A stretch of DNA of 16,975 nucleotides from Flavobacteriia bacterium. Its GTDB lineage: Bacteria; Bacteroidota; Bacteroidia; Flavobacteriales; Flavobacteriaceae. The stretch covers positions 1-16,975 of the forward strand of contig JAHBAN010000188.1 of NCBI GenBank assembly GCA_018500075.1. Direction: 5' to 3'. The position numbers and the translations under genes are program-made. Position 1 is the first letter of the stretch, and every line of letters begins with the position of its first letter. Below the pieces are notes generated by a model. It did not search any database and was not told the DNA's origin. It was given only the letters and a program-made list of their open reading frames with translations. Positions 1 to 5,923 of the stretch are shown here, piece after piece.

Positions 1-52
1 AGCAACGTGGTTGCATACAATATTCCCACTTTACTAATACGGCGCTAACAGT
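1..52. other. Sequence unlike a porin 5' region; probable junction
   Basis: These bases are about 40% GC, lower than the porin coding sequence. They hold no Shine-Dalgarno and no ATG where the porin signal peptide should begin. Frame 1 is open from the window edge to a TAA at 46-48 and reads SNVVAYNIPTLLIRR, which could be the tail of another protein such as a transposase, but 15 codons can be open by chance. Possible explanations are the end of an inserted element, a recombination junction between porin paralogues, or a contig-end artefact. Confidence 0.4.
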
Positions 53-1129
53 AGTCTTTTCGCTACCACAGCTCTCGTCGCAACTGCCTCAGTTGCCGCA
101 GCTGATGTAACGTTCAGCGGCTATGGCCGTTTTGGTATCGCTTATACGGGTTCAACAGCTGCAACAGCCGGCACAGGCACAGCAGCGCAAATCGCGACTG
201 CAACAACTGCCGTAGCAACCGCACAAACTGCAGCAACAGCGGCAGCAGCGACAGTTACAGCAAACACCGCAGCTGGCACACTGACAGCTGCCGACATCGC
301 TGCAGCAGCCGCGGCAGACGCGACGCTCGCCAACGAGCAAGCTGCCCTTGCAGCGATCTCAGGCACAGCCGCTGGCGCCTCTTCAACAGACATCACATCA
401 CGTCTGCGCATCGTGATCGATGCCAACGCTGAATCAGACGGCGGCGTTACATTCGGCGGTATGGTTCGTATCCAGCAAGGCGAAGGCGAAACAGGCGCAA
501 CAAACGGCGCACGTTTCTACGCACGTTCAGGCGGCCTCGAAGTCGGCGCAGGTAACATCTGGGGCGCACTCGAAAGTATGCCAGGCCAGTACCCAATCGA
601 CCTCGGCCTCACAGGCCTTGGCTATGAGTACACAGCTTATGCCTTCAACGCCGACGCATACTCATCAGGCGGTCTGGGTTCATCAGGCTCCAACGGTGTT
701 GAAGTGATGTATTCCATGGGCGACTTCAAAGCGCACATCTCTGCATCAGACACAAACGATCGTATCGCCGCCTACGGCGCATACACGTTCAGCGGCTGGA
801 CAGTTGCTCTGGGTGTTCAGGACTCAACAGACGCTGGCGACACTGAAATGACAGCCACAATCGGCGGCACAGTTGGCCCGGTTTCAATCGGTCTCGGCTA
901 TGCTGACAACGGCACAAACGGCAAGCGCACAGTTCTGTCAGCCGGCATGGATGTGGGCGCGGCGACAAACGTCGAAGCTTACTATGCTGATGACTCACTG
1001 AAAGCCGACGCCAGCTACGGCATCGACTTCAACCACGACCTCGGCGGCGGCACATCGCTGCGCGGTGGTGTGGCATCAAAGTTCAACGGCCAGACCGTTG
1101 CTGACTTCGGTGTGCGCTTCAACTTCTAA
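53..1129 (+). CDS. Outer-membrane porin, 5' end missing
   Basis: This is a general diffusion porin of the Rhodobacter/Gram-negative type, a 16-stranded beta-barrel that lets small solutes cross the outer membrane. From about 53 the frame reads like the rest of a porin signal peptide (SLFATTALVATASVAAA), then a mature start DVTFSGYGRFGIAYTG at 104. The C-terminus ends in Phe (FGVRFNF), the usual BAM recognition signal. Residues such as TSRLRI and DGGVTFGGMVRIQ match strands 2 and 3 of these porins. Between strands 1 and 2 lies an unusual Ala/Thr-rich insertion (152-385). The gene has no usable start: an in-frame TAA sits at 35-37 and there is no ATG, GTG or TTG between it and the signal-peptide codons. 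The first in-frame start-like codon is GTG at 413, deep inside the barrel, which would give a non-functional product. I infer a break or assembly junction near base 50. Family is confident; integrity is not. Confidence 0.85.
   Translation, partial: SLFATTALVATASVAAADVTFSGYGRFGIAYTGSTAATAGTGTAAQIATATTAVATAQTAATAAAATVTANTAAGTLTAADIAAAAAADATLANEQAALAAISGTAAGASSTDITSRLRIVIDANAESDGGVTFGGMVRIQQGEGETGATNGARFYARSGGLEVGAGNIWGALESMPGQYPIDLGLTGLGYEYTAYAFNADAYSSGGLGSSGSNGVEVMYSMGDFKAHISASDTNDRIAAYGAYTFSGWTVALGVQDSTDAGDTEMTATIGGTVGPVSIGLGYADNGTNGKRTVLSAGMDVGAATNVEAYYADDSLKADASYGIDFNHDLGGGTSLRGGVASKFNGQTVADFGVRFNF
152..385 (+). repeat. Ala/Thr-rich low-complexity insertion in the porin
   Basis: About 78 codons made mostly of Ala and Thr, using mainly GCA, ACA and GCC. 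They lie between the first beta-strand (YGRFGIAYTG) and the second (TSRLRIVIDA), where the Rhodobacter capsulatus porin has only a short turn. The second half (TAADIAAAAAADATLANEQA and onwards) has Ala/Leu spacing suggestive of helix or coiled coil. It would sit on the outer face of the barrel or in its mouth. Confidence 0.7.
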
Positions 1130-1155
1130 TCCTAGAAGCTGACCGATCTATCGTT

Positions 1156-1187
1156 AAGGGCAGGCCACGCGCCTGCCCTTTTCTTTT
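1156..1187 (+). terminator. Rho-independent terminator of the porin
   Basis: An 8-bp perfect stem, GGGCAGGC (1158-1165) with GCCTGCCC (1171-1178), loop CACGC, followed by TTTTCTTTT. The AA before the stem can pair with the first Ts. It starts 29 bases after the porin stop, so the porin is probably monocistronic. Confidence 0.9.
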
Positions 1188-1203
1188 GCCCGCGCCTGTT
1201 GTT

Positions 1204-1232
1204 ATTTGACTCAAATTGTTTGCAAATAATTC
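1204..1232 (+). promoter_or_regulatory. Possible yggS promoter with palindromic operator
   Basis: ATTTGACTCAAAT (1204-1216) is a perfect 13-base palindrome around a central C. It overlaps a -35-like TTGACT (1206-1211). A -10-like TAATTC lies at 1227-1232 with a 15-base spacer, which is short. The region is AT-rich between the porin terminator and the yggS start. The palindrome is seen directly; the promoter is inference. Confidence 0.35.
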
Positions 1233-1251
1233 GCCCCACAGGAGCGCGCCT

Positions 1252-1908
1252 ATGTCCCTCTCAGAAATATCCGCCCGTATCGTCAAAGCCGAGGCCAAAG
1301 CCGGCCGCGCCCCCGGCAGCGTCAAGCTCATAGCCGTCTCCAAGGTCCAGCCGGACGCGCGCGTCGAGGCCGTTCTCAAAGAGGGCCACCGCCTGTTTGG
1401 CGAGAACCGCGTTCAGGAAGCAAGCGGCAAATGGCCCGCCTTTCGCGAGGCCTTTGCCGACGTCAAAGTCGACCTGATCGGCCCCCTGCAAACCAACAAG
1501 GCGCGCCAGGCCTTCGAGCTGTTTGACGCGATCCATACGCTCGACAGACCAAAGCTCATAACGACCTTCGCACGCCTCGCCCAAGAGACCGGAAAATGCC
1601 CCGAACTCTTCGTTCAGATCAACACAGGCGAAGAGCCGCAAAAGGCCGGTTTGAGACCGAAAGACACCGAAAGCTTTCTTGCCGAATGCGCGCGCTACGA
1701 CTTGCCGATCTCGGGCCTTATGTGCATCCCGCCCGTCACGGAAGAGCCAAGTTTACACTTCGCCCTGCTGGCCAAAATCGCCGCCCGAAACGGCCTCTCC
1801 GGCCTCTCCATGGGCATGAGTGGCGACTTCGAAAGCGCCATCGCTCTGGGCGCAACCCATGTGCGCGTCGGCTCTGCCATTTTCGGCGCCCGGGCCTACG
1901 AGCTGTGA
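1252..1908 (+). CDS. yggS: PLP homeostasis protein (YggS/PLPBP family)
   Basis: A 218-residue member of the YggS/PROSC family, which binds pyridoxal 5'-phosphate without known catalysis and keeps the vitamin B6 pool balanced in the cytoplasm. The PLP lysine is K31 in AVSKVQ. Other family signatures are GENRVQE, IGPLQTNK, the SGLMCIPP block and the phosphate-binding end SMGMSGDFESAIALGATHVRVGSAIFG. Length is typical for the single-domain alanine racemase N-terminal-type barrel. I chose ATG 1252 because AGGAG at 1240-1244 is 7 bases upstream; a TTG at 1216 would add 12 unconserved residues. The stop overlaps the start of the transporter gene by 4 bases (GTGA), so the two are probably translated together. 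Confidence 0.93.
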   Translation: MSLSEISARIVKAEAKAGRAPGSVKLIAVSKVQPDARVEAVLKEGHRLFGENRVQEASGKWPAFREAFADVKVDLIGPLQTNKARQAFELFDAIHTLDRPKLITTFARLAQETGKCPELFVQINTGEEPQKAGLRPKDTESFLAECARYDLPISGLMCIPPVTEEPSLHFALLAKIAARNGLSGLSMGMSGDFESAIALGATHVRVGSAIFGARAYEL

Positions 1909-3053
1909 GCCTGCCGCCGCTTCAAACCGTGTCGACAGGCCTCGTCGTCGCCATTGTCGGCTTCTTCAGTTCCTTTCCCATCGTTCTGCAAGGCCTCGCC
2001 GCCATGGGCGCAACCCCGTCCGAGGCCAGCTCGGGCCTCATGGCCGCCGCGCTCTCCATGGGCCTCACAGCCATCGTGATCAGCCTCATAACGCGCCAGC
2101 CCGCCTCCGTCGCCTGGTCCACCCCGGGCGCCGCCTTTCTCGCCGTCTCGCTCGCCCCTGCAGGCGGCTTTGCCGAAGCGGTCGGCGCCTTTCTGACCGC
2201 CGGCGCGCTCACAGGTCTCGCGGGCCTCTATCGCCCGCTGCGCCAGATCGCGGCCAGTGTCCCGCTTGCGCTCGCCCACGCGCTGCTTGCGGGCGTGCTC
2301 ATAACGCTCTGCGCGCAGCCCTTCCTCGCACTGGCCGAAGCGCCCTATACGGCCGTGCCCATCCTGCTGACATGGGCTATCGTCGGCAAGCTGTCACGCC
2401 TCTTTGCTGTCCCCGCCGCCGTGCTCATGGCCGTCGGGCTGACCCTCTGGGGCGGCGCTGTCTCGGCCCCGGATCATATTATCACCCGGCCCGCCCTGGT
2501 CCTCCCCGCCTTCAGCATCGCAAGCACACTGGGCCTCGCCCTGCCGCTTTTCCTCATCACAATGGCCACCCAGAATAGCCCGGGCATGGCCGTCCTCAAA
2601 GGCGAAGGCTACCCGCCGCGCCCCGGCTTTTTCCTCTCCGCCGTGGGCCTCGCCAGCCTCCTCTCGGCCCCCTTCGGCGCACTCCAAACCTGCCTCGCAG
2701 CGATCACATCCTCGCTCTGCGCCGGCGCAGAGTCTCATCCAGATACAGCCCTGCGCTATTGGTCTGCCGTCATGGGCGGGGTGTTTTACTGTCTCTTCGG
2801 CCTGTTCTCAGCCCTCATCATCTCCTTTGCCGCCGCCGCACCGGCCCAAACACTCGAGGTGCTCGCAGGCCTCGCACTTCTGGGCGTCTTCGCCAATTCC
2901 GCCAGCATCGCCCTCGCCGATCCCCGATCGCGCGAAGCCGCCGCCATCACCTTCCTCACCACAGCCTCAGGGGTCAGCCTCCTCGGCCTCAGTGGCGCGG
3001 TCTGGGGCCTCCTCCTGGGGGGCCTCGCCTACAGGTTCTCCCAAAAATCCTAA
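1905..3053 (+). CDS. BenE-family (benzoate/H+ symporter-like) membrane transporter
   Basis: A 382-residue, very hydrophobic protein of the BenE family, whose characterised member imports benzoate with protons across the inner membrane. Family marks visible are the first-helix region TGLVVAIVGFFSSFPIVLQG, the STPGAAFLAV segment, ITMATQNSPGMAVLKGEGYPP, and the loop LAAITSSLCAGAESHPDTALRYWSAVMGG, close to the BenE pattern AAITAAIC..EAHPDP.RRY. Most of the rest is membrane segments, roughly 11-12. I chose GTG 1905 because it overlaps the yggS stop in the GTGA form and gives the normal family length; the frame stays open further upstream, but only over yggS in another frame. No aromatic degradation genes lie nearby, so the substrate may not be benzoate. 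Confidence 0.85.
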   Translation: MSLPPLQTVSTGLVVAIVGFFSSFPIVLQGLAAMGATPSEASSGLMAAALSMGLTAIVISLITRQPASVAWSTPGAAFLAVSLAPAGGFAEAVGAFLTAGALTGLAGLYRPLRQIAASVPLALAHALLAGVLITLCAQPFLALAEAPYTAVPILLTWAIVGKLSRLFAVPAAVLMAVGLTLWGGAVSAPDHIITRPALVLPAFSIASTLGLALPLFLITMATQNSPGMAVLKGEGYPPRPGFFLSAVGLASLLSAPFGALQTCLAAITSSLCAGAESHPDTALRYWSAVMGGVFYCLFGLFSALIISFAAAAPAQTLEVLAGLALLGVFANSASIALADPRSREAAAITFLTTASGVSLLGLSGAVWGLLLGGLAYRFSQKS

Positions 3054-3256
3054 TTTTTCGCTAATCTTCCCCCAAAAGCGCCAGAATAATCGCCCGCCGC
3101 CCAAGCCTGCCCAAGCCCGCCAAAGCACCCCACAGGCCCAAGCCCAAAACGCCCTGCCTTCCTCTTTCTGAAAATATCCTGGGGGAGTTTGAGGGGGCTA
3201 GCCCCCTCAACCGGGCGCGCGGGCGAAGCCCGGGCGCAATCGCTCAAGCCACCCCC
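3054..3256. other. Convergent intergenic region, benE / L,D-transpeptidase
   Basis: About 200 bases between two convergent genes. The first 100 bases are C-rich with no recognisable gene. The second half holds copy 1 of a two-hairpin element (separate entry). No clear T-run terminator for benE is visible on the plus strand. Confidence 0.6.
3157..3237. repeat. Two-hairpin intergenic repeat, copy 1
   Basis: A conserved box CCTTCCTCTTTCTGAAAATA, then TCC(T)GGGGG, then a perfect 22-bp palindrome at 3189-3210 (stem TTGAGGGGGCT), then a second G/C-rich hairpin CGGGC-GAA-GCCCG at 3220-3232. The same order of box, G-run, first hairpin and GCGAAGC-capped second hairpin occurs at 5839-5917. In both places it lies between convergent genes in the same orientation. 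Similar elements are, from memory, common after genes in Rhodobacterales. Possible roles are a bidirectional transcription barrier or a mobile palindromic repeat. Confidence 0.75.
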
Positions 3257-3751
3257 TCAGCGCACAACCAGCCGCGTGCCAATCTCGATTCGCGCCGCGA
3301 TCCAGTGCAAATCCGCCCGCGCAAAGGCCACACAGCCCTCGGTCGGATACCCGCCCCGCCGCCACTGGTGCAAAAATATGGCCGAGCCTTTGCCCGCCTC
3401 GGCCCGGGGCCAGTTCCAATCCGTCACAATCACAAGGTCATAAAGCGGGTCCCCCCGCCGCAGCCGCTCGTGGCTGCCGCCATACGGCGCGCGCACCGGC
3501 AGATTGTAAGACGCGTCTGCGCTCTCGTCCGACCAAAGGTCGCGCGGCCCGATCGGCTCGGCCCAGACCCGCGGCTGCACAATACGGTCAGGCCGATACA
3601 GCATCCCGACAAGCCGGTGCACCCCGCGCGGCGTCGCCCCGTCGCCCTCGCGCTTGTCCGCAGAAATCCCCCCCGCCCCGATCACACAGGCAAAGCGGCG
3701 CCCCAAAAACCGCAGCCCCGTCGGCGTCAGAACAAGATCGGCCGCGCTCAC
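3257..3751 (-). CDS. YkuD-domain L,D-transpeptidase family protein
   Basis: A 164-residue protein made almost entirely of a YkuD (L,D-transpeptidase catalytic) domain. Enzymes of this family make 3-3 peptidoglycan cross-links or attach proteins to the wall through a catalytic Cys. The active-site motif is SAIFLHQWRRGGYPTEGCVA, with H128 and C140 as the expected catalytic pair. The upstream part (DGATPRGVHRLVGMLYRPDR, then the DASYNLPV block) matches the COG3786-type branch. There is no visible signal peptide or membrane anchor (N-terminus MSAADLVLTPTGLRFLGRRF), so its location is uncertain. The start is GTG at 3751, overlapping the ribA stop by 4 bases, so it is the second gene of a ribA operon. 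Family is confident; exact reaction and location are not. Confidence 0.85.
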   Translation of the reverse strand: MSAADLVLTPTGLRFLGRRFACVIGAGGISADKREGDGATPRGVHRLVGMLYRPDRIVQPRVWAEPIGPRDLWSDESADASYNLPVRAPYGGSHERLRRGDPLYDLVIVTDWNWPRAEAGKGSAIFLHQWRRGGYPTEGCVAFARADLHWIAARIEIGTRLVVR

Positions 3752-4839
3752 AACAGATGCCCCGATTTCGCCGCCTTCACTTTAAGATACCCGTGGTTGT
3801 GCGCATTCCCGCCCACAACAAGCGGCACGCGCTCCACCACGCTCACACCGGTCTTTTCCATCATGGCAATCTTGGCCGGATTGTTTGTCATCAGCCGGAT
3901 CGCGCCAAAGCCAAGCTCTTTCAGAATAGCACTGCCCACCCGGAAGTCGCGCTCGTCGTCCTCAAAGCCGAGCCGGTGGTTGGCCTCCACCGTGTCAAAA
4001 CCCTGATCCTGCAAACTATAAGCGCGCATCTTGTTGGCAAGCCCGATCCCGCGGCCCTCCTGGTTGAGATAGAGCAAAATTCCGGCGCCCTCCGCCCCCA
4101 TCTGCGCCAAGGCCCCGCGCAGTTGCGGACCACAATCGCACTTCAGCGAGCCCATAAGATCGCCGGTAAAACAAGCCGAATGCAGCCGCGTCAAAACAGG
4201 GCTGTCGCGGTCAGGCCGACCAATCTCGATCGCATAATGCTCCTCGCTGCCATCGGCAGGGCGAAACACGTGCAGCCGGGTGTTTTCCGCAACCTCAATC
4301 GGAACGCGCGCCGCAACAATCTCCTGCAAAGCCGTGCTCGCGTCGATCGCCTCTGCCGCCGCCTGCGCCTCCACAACCGTGAGCCGCTCGGCGGCTGCAA
4401 AGGCCTCGGCCTGCGCCAGGTCGGCCACCAAAGCCGCCGGCAAAAGCCGCGCCGCCTTACACAACATCAGCGCAAGACGGTGAAGCTGCGCCCCGCCCGC
4501 CCGCGCGCTCTGAAGCGGCCCCTTCATGGGCTGGGCAAGGTCGTCTTTGGGGTCCGCCACAGCCAGAACCCAGCGCAAATCCGCCCCCTCAGGCAGCACA
4601 ATCCGCGCCACATCCCCGTCATAGCTGCGCGCCTTCAGCGTCTCGGCGCGGCGCGCCGTAATCGCAAGCTGCGGCACAAGCCCGCGCGCGCGCAGCGCCG
4701 CAAGCCGCGCATCGTCTGCCGTCTCCGCCGCCATCACAAGCGCTGCGCCATCCGCGCTCACAAGCACAACAGGCACGCCAATCCGCAGATCCGCCCGCGC
4801 GCGCGCCAAAGTCTCGTTTATATCAGGGCCCAGTGTCAT
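3748..4839 (-). CDS. ribA: GTP cyclohydrolase II with degenerate N-terminal domain
   Basis: GTP cyclohydrolase II opens GTP to 2,5-diamino-6-ribosylamino-4-pyrimidinone 5'-phosphate, the first step of riboflavin synthesis. The C-terminal ~190 residues hold all key features: zinc ligands C223, C234 and C236 (spacing as in E. coli RibA), LNQEGRGIGL (258-267), DTVEANHRLGF, then D295 and R297 of EDDERDF, and MTNNPAK. The N-terminal ~165 residues (VVLVSADGAALVMAAETADD and onwards) look like a decayed RibB-like domain lacking clear DHBP synthase acidic motifs, so I expect only RibA activity. The start ATG 4839 has AAGGA on the minus strand about 6 bases upstream. It is divergent from the response regulator and translationally coupled to the downstream YkuD gene. 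No FMN riboswitch is visible in the short leader. Confidence 0.93.
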   Translation of the reverse strand: MTLGPDINETLARARADLRIGVPVVLVSADGAALVMAAETADDARLAALRARGLVPQLAITARRAETLKARSYDGDVARIVLPEGADLRWVLAVADPKDDLAQPMKGPLQSARAGGAQLHRLALMLCKAARLLPAALVADLAQAEAFAAAERLTVVEAQAAAEAIDASTALQEIVAARVPIEVAENTRLHVFRPADGSEEHYAIEIGRPDRDSPVLTRLHSACFTGDLMGSLKCDCGPQLRGALAQMGAEGAGILLYLNQEGRGIGLANKMRAYSLQDQGFDTVEANHRLGFEDDERDFRVGSAILKELGFGAIRLMTNNPAKIAMMEKTGVSVVERVPLVVGGNAHNHGYLKVKAAKSGHLL

Positions 4840-4922
4840 GGCACATCCTTAGGCCAAATCATTGCAGAACTGAAACAAAAACAGCCCGCGCTACACGAGC
4901 CCGTGAAAGCTTGCTACAAAAC

Positions 4923-4950
4923 TTGTCTCCGCCGTGATCACGCCTATTTC
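4923..4950 (+). promoter_or_regulatory. Possible promoter of the response regulator
   Basis: TTGTCT (4923-4928) and TATTTC (4945-4950), spaced by 16 bases, stand 30 bases before the start codon in the 140-base divergent region shared with ribA. The match to the sigma-70 pattern is only fair. Confidence 0.35.
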
Positions 4951-4979
4951 TATGAGGCACAACCCGATAGGAGGCCACC

Positions 4980-5666
4980 ATGGCACAACTCAGAAAAATC
5001 CTGCTTGTCGATGATGATGATGACCTGCGCGAAGCCCTGAGCGAACAGCTTGTCATGACCGAAGACTTCGACGTCTTCGAAGCCGACAGCGGCGCAACCG
5101 CCATGCAAAAAACCAGGGAAAGCCTCTATGATCTGATCATCCTCGATGTCGGCCTGCCCGATACCGACGGCCGCGAGCTGTGCCGCCTCATGCGCAAACA
5201 GGGTGTCAAAGCGCCGGTGCTCATGCTCACGGGCCATGACAGCGACGCCGATACAATCCTCGGCCTTGATGCCGGCGCCAATGATTACGTGACCAAACCG
5301 TTCAAGTTTCCGGTCCTGCTGGCGCGCATCCGCGCCCAGCTGCGCCAACATGAACAAAGCGAAGATGCGGTTTTCACCCTCGGGCCATATACGTTCAAAC
5401 CCGCCATGAAGATGCTGCTGACAGATGACGACAAGAAAATCCGCCTGACCGAAAAAGAAACCAATATTCTCAAGTTTCTCTATCGCTCCCCGGACGGCGT
5501 TGTCGCCCGCGATGTGCTGTTGCACGAGGTCTGGGGCTATAATGCGGGCGTCACAACCCATACGTTAGAAACCCATATCTACCGCCTGCGCCAGAAAATC
5601 GAGCCAGACCCCTCAAACGCAAGACTTCTTGTCACAGAATCAGGCGGATACCGCCTCGTTGCGTAA
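4980..5666 (+). CDS. cenR: OmpR-family response regulator, CenR-like
   Basis: A 228-residue two-component response regulator. Residues 1-120 are a receiver domain with acidic pocket D11-D12, phospho-acceptor D56 (LIILDVGLP), T84 (LMLTG) and K106 (YVTKPF). Residues ~130-228 are an OmpR/PhoB winged-helix domain (LTEKETNILKFLYR, then EVWGYN, then THTLETHIYRLRQKIEP). Wording such as DADTILGLDAGANDYVTKPF, HEQSEDAVF and LGPYTFKPAMKML strongly resembles alphaproteobacterial CenR, which with the kinase CenK controls cell-envelope genes. The assignment is from remembered similarity, so the symbol is less certain than the family. ATG 4980 has a perfect AGGAGG at 4969-4974, 5 bases upstream, suggesting strong translation. 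No histidine kinase gene is adjacent. Confidence 0.88.
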   Translation: MAQLRKILLVDDDDDLREALSEQLVMTEDFDVFEADSGATAMQKTRESLYDLIILDVGLPDTDGRELCRLMRKQGVKAPVLMLTGHDSDADTILGLDAGANDYVTKPFKFPVLLARIRAQLRQHEQSEDAVFTLGPYTFKPAMKMLLTDDDKKIRLTEKETNILKFLYRSPDGVVARDVLLHEVWGYNAGVTTHTLETHIYRLRQKIEPDPSNARLLVTESGGYRLVA

Positions 5667-5678
5667 AACCAATCGGAC

Positions 5679-5692
5679 TTGATCTGCATCAA
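5679..5692 (+). promoter_or_regulatory. FNR/FnrL box
   Basis: TTGATCTGCATCAA is a perfect match to the FNR/FnrL/ANR consensus TTGAT-N4-ATCAA. It starts 12 bases after the response-regulator stop, so it is not placed to control that gene. Its centre (5685.5) would put a class II start site near 5727, just ahead of the probable small RNA; a -10-like TAGAAC is at 5715-5720. Confidence 0.7.
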
Positions 5693-5726
5693 AGATGCAT
5701 CTCAAACTTGACAATAGAACGTCAGT

Positions 5727-5803
5727 ATACCGTCGCATATGCGGTCTATCATATGCACCTCCCTGTTGGACTTAGGCCGGGCCTCGCGCTCGGCCCTTTT
5801 TTT
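5727..5803 (+). ncRNA. Candidate FNR-controlled small RNA
   Basis: About 77 bases between a well-placed FNR box and a Rho-independent terminator, with no convincing protein frame. The predicted RNA has a 5' hairpin (ACCG at 5729-5732 with CGGT at 5742-5745), then an unpaired stretch CACCUCCCUGUUGG able to pair with Shine-Dalgarno sequences, then the terminator hairpin. The layout resembles regulatory sRNAs such as E. coli FnrS in logic, not in sequence. Promoter and transcript ends are inferred. Confidence 0.5.
5775..5803 (+). terminator. Rho-independent terminator
   Basis: GGGCC (5779-5783) pairs with GGCCC (5792-5796), directly followed by seven Ts (5797-5803). An alternative register GGCCG (5775-5779) with CGGCC (5791-5795) is also possible. 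It would end both the response-regulator transcript and the candidate small RNA. Confidence 0.8.
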
Positions 5804-5838
5804 GTCCAAAACAAAGCCTTGCAAAAAAATCCGCCCCT

Positions 5839-5917
5839 GCTTCCTCTTTCCGCAAATATCCCGGGGGTTTGGGGGCAGCGCCCCCAACGGATCGGATTTT
5901 CGCGAAGCGAAATCCGA
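5839..5917. repeat. Two-hairpin intergenic repeat, copy 2
   Basis: The conserved box GCTTCCTCTTTCCGCAAATA leads into TCCCGGGGG, a hairpin TTGGGGGC-AGC-GCCCCCAA (5869-5887), and a second hairpin with arms CGGATTTTCGC and GCGAAATCCG (5893-5916) closing on GAA. It has the same architecture and orientation as the copy at 3157-3237. The second hairpin starts 8 bases beyond the stop codon of the minus-strand enolase-superfamily gene, so it may act as that gene's terminator. Confidence 0.75.
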
Positions 5918-5923
5918 AACGCT

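Noticed and set aside
142..426. Ala-rich open frame on the minus strand
   Set aside because: It is the complement of the low-complexity porin insertion and has no independent support.
1596..1904. An upstream extension of the transporter frame
   Set aside because: It lies over yggS in another frame, is Arg-rich and lacks transporter similarity; GTG 1905 overlapping the yggS stop gives the normal family length.
4840..4979. FMN riboswitch in front of ribA
   Set aside because: The leader is short and none of the conserved FMN-aptamer blocks can be seen.
3757..5040. A 427-codon plus-strand open frame over ribA
   Set aside because: It is antisense to ribA, whose zinc and catalytic motifs are intact, and has typical shadow-frame composition.
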